Part shown: positions 22,559 through 33,837 of the stretch, one piece after another | Numbering within the stretch: the stretch's first letter is position 1 | Layout: every line of letters begins with the position of its first letter | NCBI GenBank assembly: GCA_036365145.1 | Contig: JAEOAD010000024.1 | Span: forward strand, 17,609,501 to 17,673,500 | Length of the DNA: 64,000 bases | Direction: 5' to 3' | Origin: Orientallactaga sibirica | Lineage: Eukaryota; Chordata; Mammalia; Rodentia; Dipodidae | The notes under the pieces: generated by a model | Told to the model about the DNA's origin: nothing | Databases searched by the model: none | What the model saw: the letters and a program-made list of their open reading frames with translations, nothing else | Made by a program: the position numbers and the translations under genes

Positions 22559-24326
22559 AAGTGAACTAATTTTTTTTTTTTTGCAATTTTTCTCACAATG
22601 AATCTAGGAGCCAACTTTCTTAGTATTGTTGAATCTATTAATGGCTTTGGAGGACTTTCCAGGTCTACATCTATTAGTGTCTTAGTGTGACCGCATGACT
22701 TAAAGCCTCCTAAATTAATTCTCTTGCTGTTCAGAAAGTAGAAGTCAGTTGTTGACTTCCAAGGTCTGTAAGGAGGAGCCTTCCTTGCCTCTTCCAGCCT
22801 CCAGTAGTTTCAGGCCTTTTTTGCTGGTAGATACAGTGCTCCTGTCTTCGCACACTGCTGTCTGTTTCCATCTTTTCACAGCCATGTTTCCCTCATGTCC
22901 TTATCTGTGTGTTAAGTACTTACATTGTGGTGACATTTTGAATACTGTCACATTCTGAGAAATTGTAACATAAGACTTCAACATTTCTCGGGGGAGGGAT
23001 ACAGCCGATCCCACAGTATTCATCTTTACCAGTTTGAGCGTTCAAAAGAAGATTCTTTGATCTTGGTCTAGCGCGGATTCAGGACACAGCAAACTTCTTG
23101 CATGACCAGAAGTCCTACATGACATCTACATTTCACTGAATAGTAATAGTGCACTCTAGAAAGCCAAGTCCATGAAACACACACACACATACACACACAA
23201 TGTAGCTTTTTATTGAATGCTAGTCTACCGAATGTCTGCATCTCTCTGTCTCTTCAGCCCCTCAGATATTGCTACTTACACCTAATTGTTAAGAACAATT
23301 GTATTCCACTTAATTTATGTTTATCTATACTCATAGAACCCTGGAATATCAGCTCACGTTACATAGAATGATAGGGCATTTTTGAAAGTTACTTTATCAC
23401 TACTTTTTTTCCCAAAAGAATGCCAGAGATAGGCATAATATAGATGAGCTCAGTTTCAGAGTAAAGATCTTTCTCGTACTGTGATAGAATTTTTGATTCA
23501 GCATATTACTGAATAAGATGCCATTCTAACTGTATGTGCCTCTCTGAGTGCAGTCATAAGAACTATTTTTTGAATAAATGATATATAATAAAGCCATAGG
23601 AAAGATAATGGAAGTAAGTGCTTACATTATGAAGATTTAGTATCAATGACAGAGGAGATATTGAAAGATATTTAAAGCACATTATAAGCATAAATGCTGC
23701 TTATAATAGTCTGCCACTTTAGTGGCTTTCTTGGATCAGACATCCACATTCTATATATAGACACTAAGAGATTAGTATTTCAAAATATGATCCTGCCACA
23801 GTCATTAATGAACCTCCTATCTAGCATGACACTTGGTAAATTAACTCAGGTATGGCTATAATTAAGCCACAAATTTGCTGTTGACTCATTCTCAACTAAT
23901 TAGGTGACATTTAGGAAGTTACTTTATATTTGTTATGGAGATTAGTTATTTACATAAGATACTCCACGCAAAACTGGCTACCGTGCTGCCTACAGACAGA
24001 AGATGTTTACTGAGAGATGCTGTTCACAGCATTCAGTTCTAAGCACTCTAACAAATGTCTAACAAATGTTCTTTCTTTAGCCTCTTTTTATATCACATAT
24101 ATTTACATGCAAAACAGTGGTCCAACTAAATCTACCTCTATGCGTACTATTTTGAGAAATTAACAATTAACATTTCAAATACAAGTTAATGAATGTATAC
24201 TAAATAAATTGTTAAGTCAAGCTATCTCTCATAATAATAATATTTTACCAAATATTTTAAGTTGTCATTTACAGTAAAATGATTTCATAAGAAATGACAT
24301 TCCTTTTTTAAATAATCTTCTTTAAA
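22559..24326. other. Longest single-copy-like stretch
   Basis: About 1.8 kb with only a small CA run at 23180-23200. The 69-codon frame at 22749-22958 has no family I recognise. I see no young repeat, so this is a good place to look for conserved non-coding sequence. Confidence 0.5.
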
Positions 24327-24541
24327 AGATTTTATTTTTGTTTATTTATTAGAGACAGAGAGAGGGAGAGAAAGAGAGAGAGAAAGAGAATGGGCATACC
24401 AGGGCTTCCAGCCACTGCAAACAAACTTCAGATGCATGACACTGCCACCTTGTGCATCTGCTATGTGAGACGTGGAGTATCAAACCTGGGTCCTTAGGCT
24501 TCGCAGGCAAGCGCTTTTACCACTAAGCCATCTCTTCAGCC
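24327..24541 (-). mobile_element. SINE-A
   Basis: Minus orientation with GA tract at 24352-24389 and head gccatctcttcagccc. The body carries a small insertion around gacactgccaccttgtgc. Confidence 0.92.
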
Positions 24542-24576
24542 CAAGAAATTACTTTTCTTAGTAATATTCTATAGAT

Positions 24577-24735
24577 GAATGATTCTCAATCTTTAGCATG
24601 TATCAGAATTACTTAGAAGGCTTTCTACAACAGAAACTTAGTCCCAGACTTTTGTGATTCAATAGGGTCTGCAAAGTATACACTTTTAATACCGTGCAAT
24701 AACACATCTCCAGTTGAAGTTGTCTGGAAGCAGTA
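24577..24735 (+). mobile_element. MER5-like hAT DNA transposon remnant
   Basis: It opens gattctcaatctttagcatg, continues tatcagaattacttagaagg, and has tgattcaatagggtctg in the middle. These follow the non-autonomous MER5A consensus in order. It is an ancient, inactive element. Confidence 0.75.
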
Positions 24736-25388
24736 ACTTCAGGGGTCAACACATTCTTCCTAATACTTCTAACCTTAAATGTATTTCATTTATGTCCTAA
24801 ACTTATGCTTAAGAGTAAATAATATATTTTCAATGAGAATTGAGGAACATTTGAACCTGAGATGACATCTCTGTTTCAAAGATTAGCAGTTCTTGATACA
24901 GACCCACTTTCAAGTAGCTATGCAATAGGAATTGTGACCATCTGAGGGAACAAGAAACCCTTCTCAGTTAGGACACAGTCTTGCTTTGTTCTCAGCTGAC
25001 AATACACCCATTCAAGTACTCTATCCAAAATATCAATGTGTTTTATTTTTATCTGTTGCAGGCCAGTACAATTAGATCATCTCGAGTTAATTACAAACTT
25101 AAAACCATGAAAATCCCCTTGTGTTTGCACTTTTAGAATTCACTTCGATTACATATGGATTACTTTATTATGAGAGCCACGTTTTAATATTCAAAAATAT
25201 AGACCATAACGGATTCTTCACAGTAGACACAAAATATATTTCACTGGGGCTATACTTCAAAGGATCTCTAACTTCAAATTTGGTAAGATTGGGTATATAT
25301 TAAATTGAGTTCTTACTTCCTACTGCTTAAAATCCCAGATAAGAACATAAAGTTGTCATTGATGACAGATAGATGATATAGACAGATA
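24736..25388. other. Gene-free stretch ending in GATA repeats
   Basis: A GATA-rich tract (about 25360-25393) forms the insertion site of the next LTR. No other feature is recognised. Confidence 0.5.
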
Positions 25389-25393
25389 GATAG

Positions 25394-25743
25394 TATGGTG
25401 GTTTGATTCAGGTGTCCCCCATAAACTTGGGTGTCCTAAATGCTAGGTTCCCAGATGATGGAGATTTGGGAATTAACACCTCCTGGGGGTAGTGTATTGT
25501 TGGGGGCGGGCTTATGGGTATTACAGCCAGCTTCCTCTTGCTAGTGTTTGGCACTCTCCTGTTGCTCTTGTCCACCTTATGGTGGCCAAGGGGGTGATGT
25601 CCACCCTCTGCTCATGCCATTGTTTTCCCCCGCCATCATAGAGCTTCCTGTCAAATCTATAAGCCAAAATAAACCCCTTTTTATTCCCAAAAGCTGCTCT
25701 TGGTCGGGTGATTTCTGTCAACAATGTGAACCTGATTGCAACA
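25394..25743 (+). repeat. Solo LTR, MaLR-like, with 5-bp TSD
   Basis: It starts tatggtggtttgattcag (TG decayed to TA) and ends gattgcaaca. It is flanked by gatag at 25389-25393 and 25744-25748. AATAAA occurs about 75 bp before the 3' end (ccaaaataaacccc). The target is a GATA repeat, so the duplication is easy to see but not independent of the repeat. Confidence 0.8.
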
Positions 25744-25852
25744 GATAGATAATAGGTATACTTAAGATTTGTGTTTCTTTTAACACAGCAAAGTTTCCAT
25801 TACTAGGTCCTGACTATGACAACAAAATCCTGTTTCTTTGTTGGTGGTGTTT

Positions 25853-26031
25853 TTTGTTTGTTTGTTTGTTTGTTTGTTTGTTTGTTTGTTTTTGAGGTAG
25901 AGTCTCACTTTAGCCCAAAGCTGGTCTGGAATTCACTATGTAATCCCAGGCTGACCTTGAACTCACTGCAACCTTCCTACCTCTGCCTCCTGAGTGCTGG
26001 GTTTAAAAGGTTTGTGCCACTGCAACTGGCT
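25853..26031 (-). mobile_element. B1 SINE with (GTTT)n tail
   Basis: A run of GTTT units (25853-25890) replaces the tail on the 3' side of a minus-strand B1 whose head ends gccactgcaactggctc. Confidence 0.9.
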
Positions 26032-26135
26032 CAAAATCCCATGTTGACAAAGATTGAAATTTGCTCTTTATTTTTTCTTAATAATTATTCTGATCTATAC
26101 CCTCCTGAAATAACCAGTACTTCTGTTTGAAAAGA

Positions 26136-26136
<1 letters not shown>

Positions 26137-26166
<30 letters not shown>

Positions 26167-26268
26167 TTTTCAAGGTAGGGTCTCAATCTAGCTCAGGCTG
26201 ACCTGGAATTCACTATGTAGTCTCAAGGTGGCCTCAAACTCATGGCGATCCTCCCACCTCTGCCTCCT
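26137..26268 (-). mobile_element. 5'-truncated B1 with (TA)n
   Basis: A TA run and T-run mark the tail. The copy stops at ctgcctcc, missing the last ~35 bp (the B1 5' end). Confidence 0.88.
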
Positions 26269-26887
26269 TCAATATTCTATTGAACTATAATGTTTTAGGA
26301 TATTTTTATTAAAAACTGAGTCTAATTTTTCTCCTTTAGAATCAGTTTAATTTTATTAGTACACCAAAAGGCATCTAGATATATTAAATTTATACTCTCA
26401 CCTTAACCCCATAAAAAGCTTTATAAAATATATTATGTATACTGCCAGACATGCCTGATGAGTTACCTACATAGCAGTATTAAATTCAAGATTCTACCTC
26501 CTCACTAATGCACCTTTTTCCTGGAGGTGGTCCAGATTCCCACTAGCCGTCTATGAGGAAAATTAATAGTGTATCCTAAAGTCCTTTCTCACTCCATAGC
26601 AGGTGTCAGGAATATCAGTCACTCGGACTGCTAATTTCTCTCAGGAGAAAAAGAAGCAGAGACCCGGTCACAACCATAGATCAGCAAGACTCTGAGATAA
26701 TGGTCCTGGGTAATGATGAGGGAGGACAAGAAGAAATGAGGCGTGATGGAAAGTAGAGTGAAAGGTGAGAGCGAAGGCACAGGGCAGGCAATGGGATGCC
26801 ATAGACTAAATGTCAGGTTATGGATCGTACTTCTTTACCCACCTTCCTCTTCTGCCTTTTCCTGAAAAATAAACTTTTATCTCATTT
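26269..26887. other. Gene-free stretch
   Basis: No repeat or significant frame is seen. Confidence 0.4.
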
Positions 26888-27092
26888 TTGAAAAATAATT
26901 TATTTGCTTGCAAGGAGAAAGAGAGAGAGAGAGGAAGGGAGGGAGAGAGAGGCCAGGGCCTCTAGCCATTGCAAATGAATTCCAGACACATGCACTACTT
27001 TGTGCATATGGCTTGACATGGATACTGGGGAGTTGAACCCTGGTCGTTAGGCATTGCAGGCAAACACCTTAACCATTGAACCATCTCTCCAT
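26888..27092 (-). mobile_element. SINE-A
   Basis: Tail TTATTTGC and a GA tract (26917-26950) lead into the body. The head is somewhat diverged (accattgaaccatctctcc). Confidence 0.9.
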
Positions 27093-27315
27093 GATTATTG
27101 AGAAAAGTTAGAAAACATTAAGAAAACTTTAAAAGTAAAAAATTACAAACCTCTTATGGTCACCATACACTCCAAAGGTATGTGTTTTTTACACTCACTG
27201 AACACTGTTCAACCTTCCAGTAATTCATGGTATAACAAAATAGAATACAATATGGGTTTGGTGTTTGATTCTAAACAATAAAATATGAACAACTAGAGAT
27301 TAAGTGTGTTGAGAG

Positions 27316-27540
27316 GGCTGGAGAAATAGCTTAGCAGTTAAGGTGCCTGCTGGCTAAGCCTAAGAATGCCCGTTCTATTCTCCACATCCCACATTTAGCC
27401 AGACGCAGTGACTCAAGGGTGCAATGCCACACTTGCCCACAAGGGGACGCATGTGTCTGAAGTTTGTTCATAGTGGCTGAGAGGCTGCTGGCGTGCCCAT
27501 TCTGTGTGTCTCTGTCTCTCTCTCTCTCTCTCCAAAAAAA
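27316..27540 (+). mobile_element. SINE-B
   Basis: The head gggctggagaaatagcttag has a changed A box, and the body retains gggtgcaatgccacacttgc. A short duplication (aagtg(tg)ttga) borders both ends. Confidence 0.9.
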
Positions 27541-27564
27541 AAGTGTTGACTTTTTTTTTTCTTT

Positions 27565-27711
27565 TTGGTTTTTCAAGGTATGGTCTCAATGTAGCCCAGG
27601 ATGACCTGGAATTCACTATGTAGCCTCAGGGAGGCCTTGAACTTACAGCGATCTTCCTATCTCTGCCTCCAGAGTGCTGGAATTAAAGGTGTGCGCCGCC
27701 ATGCCCAGCAA
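27565..27711 (-). mobile_element. B1 SINE
   Basis: Minus orientation with tail T-run at 27551-27573 and head gtgcgccgccatgcccagc. It sits only ~25 bp from the preceding SINE-B tail. Confidence 0.92.
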
Positions 27712-28239
27712 GGCATATTTTTATTTAGCATACTGCTTCATGCAAATGCATCTTACATGTGATGCATTTTTCTACCTGCCTCTGAAAAAGTAGCAGAGAG
27801 TGGTTTTATGTGATCCATAGAAAGTGTTAAGCAAACACAAGGTATGGACATAACTTTCGTAAATGTAGGTTCCCTATTACACTAAATGTACAGAATAATC
27901 AAGTTTGCCTTTCTCATAGACAAAGTAGATGTCTACATCATTGCTTTTTCTTATTTTTCTGCTAATAAGGTATAATCCTGAGAGGTTCATGAAGGGACAC
28001 TAGGTGCAGATTATTAGATCCTACAATGAACATCAACTGCTAAATTCTATAGTGAATGTTTTTGTACATTTTATATTCATTATGGACATTTTCTGATTTT
28101 GTACATTGTCTGACAGGCCAGGACTGGAAAGCCATTTAAAAGGTGCACCAAGGGGATATTTAAGGAAAACAATGGCTTGCTTTGATAGCTTTGGAAGCTC
28201 ATTAAAATGCAAGTAAGCATGCCCATTATTACTTATCAT
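27712..28239. other. Gene-free stretch
   Basis: Single-copy-like DNA. The minus frame at 28033-28344 continues into L1 sequence and is not treated as a gene. Confidence 0.4.
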
Positions 28240-28752
28240 GATGGAAATGCAGGTTAAGGAAGAAGGCAATTTCACCTTATATCTGCTACAATGGCTGTCA
28301 TTAGAAAGACAAATGGTAATCAATATTAGTAAGGTATGGTGCAAAGGGAACCCTTATATGCTACTGCTGGACATAAATTAGTACAGCTTTTGAGGAAGCC
28401 AGTATTGAAGCATATCAGAATCACCACATGTTCCCAGTAACTCCACTCTGAGTATATTGCCTAAAGAACTGGAATCAGTATGCTAGAAATAGGATTGCAC
28501 TTTCATGTTCATTGCAGTTCATTCACAATAGCTAAGATATGGTAGCAACCTGTTTGTCCATTATTGGAGGATTGAATGAAGAAAATGTAACACACACAAT
28601 GTAATACTATTCAATCTTATAAGGGAGGAGATTCTATTTTGTGTCGACAGGGGTAAACCTAAAGGATATTGTACTACATGAAATAAACTTGGCACACAAA
28701 AACAAATACTGCAAAAAGTCACCTACATGTGGACTTTAAAAAGTTGAATTCA
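28240..28752 (+). mobile_element. Old L1: end of ORF2 region and 3' UTR start
   Basis: Ordered L1 landmarks are present: atgctactgctggacat, cattcacaatagctaagata, gtaatactattcaatctta, aaaacaaatactgcaaaaag. These correspond to the last part of L1 ORF2 and the adjacent 3' region, with many stops and indels, so it is inactive. Confidence 0.85.
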
Positions 28753-28773
28753 TAACATTAAACAGTAGACTGG

Positions 28774-29136
28774 TGTGGTAGTTGGAATAGATGGCCCCCA
28801 ATATATTCAGTGTTTTATTAGTTTGTAGTTTGGATCTGTAGCCACCTGGCTGGAGGAGGCATCACTGAGCACTCCAGTCCCTAAGGTGTGGTGATGGATT
28901 TGAAATTCCAACCTAAATATATGCAAAATGTGCCTAGTTGGAGTTCCTGAAGTGTGCTGTGTGACTTTTGGCTTGTGCCTTTCCTTTCTCTGCTTGGACC
29001 TGTGAAAGCAGGCCAGCTTCTTCTGCCATTATGGAACTTCCCCTGGATCTTTAAGCATCAATAGATATCCCTTCCTCCATAACTTTGCCTGGTTTAGAAG
29101 TTCATGTCAGTGAACTTGAGGCTGTCTGCAACAACA
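28774..29136 (+). repeat. Solo MaLR LTR
   Basis: It is the same family as the LTRs at 828 and 2403 (tgtggtagttggaatagatg to gctgtctgcaacaaca). It lies directly at the end of the old L1 fragment. I could not find a matching 5-bp duplication; flanks are actgg and agtga. Confidence 0.8.
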
Positions 29137-30496
29137 AGTGAATGCCTCAGGGGTTTAGGCTAGTTGAGAGGATAAAGGAGAAAGGGACCTGGCTTAATTA
29201 ACATGTGTGAAGAGTGAATAAAGTGTGGCAACGGAATTAACATAATTTGCCTCTTGACTACTGAGTTTAGTGTTTGGCAACATGGCTCCCTTCCAATACC
29301 CCAGCCTCTGCTCCCAGAATAGGTCTAAAGTCTTTCTCTGTGGGAAGGACAGCCAATCAAGATTTTTACCTCCTTCCAGCCTGCCCACAAGACTGTATGG
29401 CAAAAGCTCTAGTGCAAGCAAATCAGGTGTGTGGTCTAAGACTCCATCCCTACACGCAACCAATTTAGAGTATTTCAGCTCAATTCAGGCATGGCTCCGG
29501 TCAGGGTCCAGAATTCTGGACCCCAGTCACCCTCACTCCTGCTTCTTCATAGAACAGAGATTTCACTGAGAGGGATAAAGTAGAAAACAATAAAGGACAC
29601 TCATAAACCTTACATGTTATGGTGTCACTCCAGGAGAAGTGAGCTGGTATCTCCACTACCGGCCCCATATCAGAGGTTCAGAAGTTTATTCAAAGAGAAA
29701 GCCTGGCTATAAGAACAGAAAACTCCACAGCTCTCCTTGAGGCCTCTGTTGTAATTTTAAATGGAGGAGAAGGAAGTTGTTCAAGTCAAGGAGTGCTGTC
29801 AGAAGCAGTGGAGATTTGGATGGTAAGCAATTAGGACATTAGCGGCTCTATGAAAGCAGTAAGTGAAACTGTAGAAAAGCTATCAATTTTGTGGAAAGAA
29901 TCAGAGACAAAAATAGCAAAGAGTCCTCTTAGGATCCTAATGAACTTCAGACACTAGCCTCAAACACTATCCCTGCCAAGAGGCCCAAATTTAATGAGAT
30001 CAGACCATGGAATAATGTATGCCCCAAGGCGTTGTCAAAAATAATAGAGCAATTGGTAGACATTGTTAGAGACTAACAGCTGGGTGTGATAACAGAGGTA
30101 GACAATTTGCTGAGAGGGCAAGAAAAGGGATAAAGAGAGCCCTGCCGAATTATTGTTATCCCAAGGTGACTGAATATGCCACTCTGTACCCAATAAGGAA
30201 ATTCACGTGCTAGGGTATAAGGCTTCATTTAAACAGTCCAACCACGTCCTAAACATATAGATAAATAAACAACAAAAGCAACAAGTCTAGTGGTTGTTTT
30301 TTTTTGGGGGAGGGAGATTGAAATTCAGAGTTGTTTTAATATATCACTTAAAATATTTAGTTTTTTTAACCACTGTAAAAAAATTGAGAAGACAAAGAAA
30401 AGGTTGCTCATTGACAGAGAAGAACGAGGAGCCATAAAGTGCCTGTCAGAAGGCTTGGATGTTAGATTTGGCAATTACCTCAAATCAACTACATAT
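29137..30496. other. Unclassified stretch, possibly old retroelement
   Basis: About 1.36 kb without a recognised repeat. A 99-codon plus frame at 29270-29569 and overlapping frames on both strands suggest low stop density, but I see no motif. Text such as ggaattaacataatttgcc and gagtgaataaag could be LTR or retroelement internal DNA; this is unproven. Confidence 0.35.
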
Positions 30497-30507
30497 AAAA
30501 GTGAAGA

Positions 30508-30769
30508 GGGCTGGAGAGATGGCTTAGTGGTTAAGGTGCCTGCCTCCTAAGCCTAAGAATGCTGGTTCCAATCTCCAGGTCCCACGTTTAGCCAGATGCA
30601 AAATGACGCAAGGGCGCAATGCCACACTTGACCACAAGAGGGCGCACACACCTGGATTTCATTCACAGCAGCTGAGAGGCTGCTGGCACACCCATTCTCT
30701 ATCTGTCTTCTTCTCCCTCTCTCTGTCTCTCTCTCTGTCTCTCTCTGTGTCTCTCTCCAAAAAAAAAAA
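30508..30769 (+). mobile_element. SINE-B with 11-bp TSD
   Basis: The TSD aaaagtgaaga is at 30497-30507 and 30770-30780. It has a single ggttccaatctccagg unit, a long CT/GT tract and an A15-type tail, and is near consensus. Confidence 0.95.
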
Positions 30770-31010
30770 AAAAGTGAAGAAAATGATGCTTAAGGAAGTA
30801 ATGATGGTATTGTCATTATACGGACAAAAATACCAAATAGACAATAGCTATAAACAGGAATTATAAAACAGAACCAAGCAGAACTTCAGAAGTTCAAAAG
30901 TACAAGAGACATGATGAAAAATTCACTACAGGATCAAAAGTAGATCTGAACTAGCAGAATAAAAAAGTCACTGACTGATAAGATATAGTGGTAGAGACTG
31001 TATAGTTTTA

Positions 31011-31191
31011 AATATATTTATTTATTTATTTAAGAGAGAGGTTGAGAATGTGCATGCCAGGCTCTCTAGCCACTGCAAAGGAACTCCAGATGCATGTACC
31101 ACTAAGTACATCTGACTAACATGGGTACTAGAGAATCGAACATGGGTCCTTGGGCTTCACAGCCTTAACCACTGAGCAACCTCTCCAACCC
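31011..31191 (-). mobile_element. SINE-A
   Basis: Short GA tract, body with ccaggctctctagccactgc and head caacctctccaaccc. Flanking copies of agactgta (30996 region and 31193 region) indicate the TSD. Confidence 0.88.
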
Positions 31192-31194
31192 AAG

Positions 31195-31558
31195 ACTGTA
31201 CAATTAAAAAGAAAAAAATTGAGAAAAACAAACATCTAAGAGAAATTTAGAACATCATGTAACAGCACCAACATGTATTTTAAAGATCATTATGAAAAAG
31301 ATAAGAGAACAATATAAGAGAAAAAAATTAATGAAGAAATAATAGCCAAAATATTTCCAAATTTCATGTGAAGCATCTAAGAGTTCACAAACTCCACACT
31401 GAATAAAGGTAAAGCAATTCATATTTGGAAACTTCATAGTAAAAATGAAAGAGGAAAATAAGGCAGATAATGTCTCTCAGAGATATTGATTACCATAGGC
31501 TGTGGGATAACATATTCAAAGTTCTTCAGAAAAACATGTTGTTAGCCACAAATCTTGC
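31195..31558 (+). mobile_element. Ancient L1 fragment, piece 1 of 3
   Basis: Landmarks include aataatagccaaaatatttc, caaatttcatg, ggataacatattcaaagttc and gaaaaacatgttgttagcc. They match an older mammalian L1 in order, and the text resumes at 33105 after 1.5 kb of inserted DNA. Confidence 0.65.
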
Positions 31559-31688
31559 TTTATTTTTCTTCCTTTGAATTTATAGTTTACTAATGACTTG
31601 ATAAAATTCCTCTTCCACTCCTATATTGAATTTTGGAGAATATCCATAATTTTATATTATGAGTTCTCAGTAAACGCTTTTAGTCCGC

Positions 31689-31897
31689 TAGGCTGGAGAG
31701 TTAGCTGGGTGATTAAGGTACTTGCTTGTGAAGCATAAGAACCCAGGTTCGATACCCCACTCCCCATGTATGCCAATTGCACAAGATCTCTCATGTAACT
31801 AGAGTTGCTTTGCAGTGTCAAGAGTCATCCCCATTCTCTCTATCTTCCCCCCCTCTCTCTTTCAAATAAGTAAATAAGTAAAATATTTTTAAAAACT
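31689..31897 (+). mobile_element. SINE-A, diverged
   Basis: Head ggctggagagttagctggg, intact B box (ggttcgatacc), short C-rich tract and tail AAATAAGTAAATAAG. It lies inside the DNA that splits the L1. Confidence 0.9.
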
Positions 31898-32194
31898 TCT
31901 AGTTTGCACTCAAGTCTCATCTCCTCAGGTGTTCTCTACTTTTTTCTCTAGCAAGTCCTTGCTTTTACTGTCATCCTTCACTCTGTGAACTAAATTCCCA
32001 GAAACTAGCTCTGTTTGCTGCCCCTCCTTCCAGCAAGGCTGAATGGACTGATGAAGCTCCTGTGATCACAGAGAGATGGAATGTTGCAAGTCACAGCCAA
32101 ATTACCTTGGGCTACCTTTTAGCCCCTTAATAGTCATTTATTGCTAATCTCTGTGTCTGAACTAAAATCCTGGTGACTATCAGTTGATCAGGTG

Positions 32195-32545
32195 TGATCC
32201 TTTTTGAAATGCAAGAACAGACCCCAGCTTCCACCAACCCAAGGGCTAAGAATATCATCAGAAAGCATCTGAGGCCTATGGTGGAGATTTTCCTTGTTTG
32301 CTATAACCCACCTACTTGACGGTCAGCCAATGTACTTGAAAAATGCCTTGAGTTATAACTTTCTTTTGTTCTGTAACTATAAAACCTTCATAAAATTGTT
32401 AACATGTTGGAATACAGAATTTGCAGTAACCTAAATCTGTGTTCCTAGGCTTTGGTCTCTCATATTTGGCTCCAGAATAAACTATCTCTTATCCCCTTTG
32501 AGGTGAGACCTATGTCCTCTGCATGGACAACTCTATATCTGACTC
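32195..32545 (+). repeat. LTR-like segment, probably ERV1-type
   Basis: A TATA-like box (ctataaaacc, near 32378) lies about 97 bp before AATAAA (32475-32480), spacing typical of an LTR U3/R region. The upstream part is rich in CC motifs (cagaccccagcttccacc). Exact ends and TSD were not found, and the left edge may extend to about 31905. Confidence 0.45.
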
Positions 32546-32565
32546 CTGCTTTCAGGTTATGAGTG

Positions 32566-32630
32566 CCAGCAGCTCTTTAGTCTGGTTCTAGGTTAAAATG
32601 TAGCAGCTCTTTAGTCTGGTTCTAGGTTGA
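32566..32630. repeat. 31-bp tandem duplication
   Basis: The unit agcagctctttagtctggtt plus ctaggttaaaatg is repeated twice head to tail with one substitution (gttaaaatg against gttgaaatg). Confidence 0.9.
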
Positions 32631-32643
32631 AATGTGTCCTTTT

Positions 32644-33080
32644 ACTTTTTTTTTTTTTTTTTTTGGCTCAATCTTCCATTCTACCTCAAGGTCTGTGTTG
32701 TTCCAAAGAAGCCTGATATATGAAATGACTACAGAAGTAGCTGCTACTGATCCTGGTACAGGATAAGGCACGCCAGCCACCTCAAAGATGCTCATTTTGC
32801 CACGTAGTAGCAATAGCGAGCGTTCCTTCGTTCCCTGATTCATTTGAATCTTCAAAGTCGAAGCCGGGGAGAGACATTGGGAGCAATGCAACCTGCTCCA
32901 GAAATCTACTGTGGTCAAAACTGACAATTTCCCATTTTTCTCCATTTCCACCAGCTGACCCTACCTCAGCCACCAATAGAGACTTTTCAATGTATTTCTG
33001 TAAGTTAAGAAGTGGAATTTATCTAAAACTCTGGCAATAGTTTGGGGGTCTATTTTAATTTTTATATAATTATCAGATTC
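32644..33080 (-). pseudogene. Possible retrocopy of an unidentified mRNA
   Basis: On the minus strand an open frame of about 79 codons (about 33018-32782) ends in TGA and is followed by ~115 bp and then an A20-type tract (T-run at 32645-32664 on +). Composition is protein-like: GGNGEKWEIVSFDHSRFLEQ, then an acidic patch FDFEDSNESGNE. Upstream, a second frame (DPQTIARVLDKFHFLTYR) overlaps, suggesting a frameshift. No AATAAA precedes the A tract and I cannot name a parent gene. It could also be chance. Confidence 0.3.
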
Positions 33081-33104
33081 TTTTTTTTTTACTTACTAAA
33101 CTTT

Positions 33105-33417
33105 TTATGCAGCAAAACTACCTTTCAAAAATGAGGTAAAATAAAGACACATAAATATACACAAAAACTGATATAATTCCTTGGTGCTAGACATCCCTTC
33201 CAAGAAATACTAAAGGAAATTCTTTGAATTGAATGCTAGTTAGCCTAGACTCACTATTCAAATAGGCATACAAAAACCAAGGATACCAGGAAAGATCATT
33301 ATAAATGAGAATACAGTTTTGTATCACTTCTCCATTTTCTTGCCTTATAAAAAGTAAAATAATACATCTATAATGATATACTATTGGGTCTACAACATAC
33401 CAAAAAAATGAAAAAAT
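33105..33417 (+). mobile_element. Ancient L1 fragment, piece 2 of 3
   Basis: gcagcaaaactacctttcaa continues where piece 1 stops. It is followed by caagaaatactaaaggaaat and a 3' UTR-like part, ctattgggtctacaacatac. Confidence 0.65.
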
Positions 33418-33837
33418 TGTAAGTTTTGGGAGTGACCAAGACCATGCAGACCACTCTGAGGCCAAGATGAAAGCTTTTATTCAGGAACAGCATGAGCTGC
33501 CAGGGCTGGCTCACAAGAGAGGAGCACAGCCCACCTGAGTTTGTAGGTAGTGTGCTTTATAGGGCTTTTAGTTGGGGGAAGGTGAGGAAGGGAAAAGAAT
33601 TCATTTTTTCTTTACATTAGCCATTTCAAATAGCTAGGGTGTGAGACCAGAACAGTTACCAGGTGACTTATGAGATAACAGGGGTGGCAGGAAATCATGA
33701 CCTGGGGATGTTGTGAGGCAAGGAAGGGACAATGGCTGGGTGGTTTCTTGAGGAATGTGGATAATCCTCTTCCTTGTCTCTGTTGCCATCCTGCTGTCCT
33801 TGGTGACTCCATTTTGGGAGCCTGTTCTGACCTAACA
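33418..33837 (-). repeat. Solo LTR, class I (ERV1-like)
   Basis: On the minus strand it starts tgttaggtcagaacaggctc and ends cccaaaacttaca. A TATA-like ctataaagc (complement at 33554-33562) lies ~75 bp before AATAAA (complement at 33476-33481). Layout and TG...CA ends are those of an LTR. It lies inside the ancient L1. Flanks aaat and ataa give no clear duplication. No internal region or coding sequence is attached. Confidence 0.75.
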
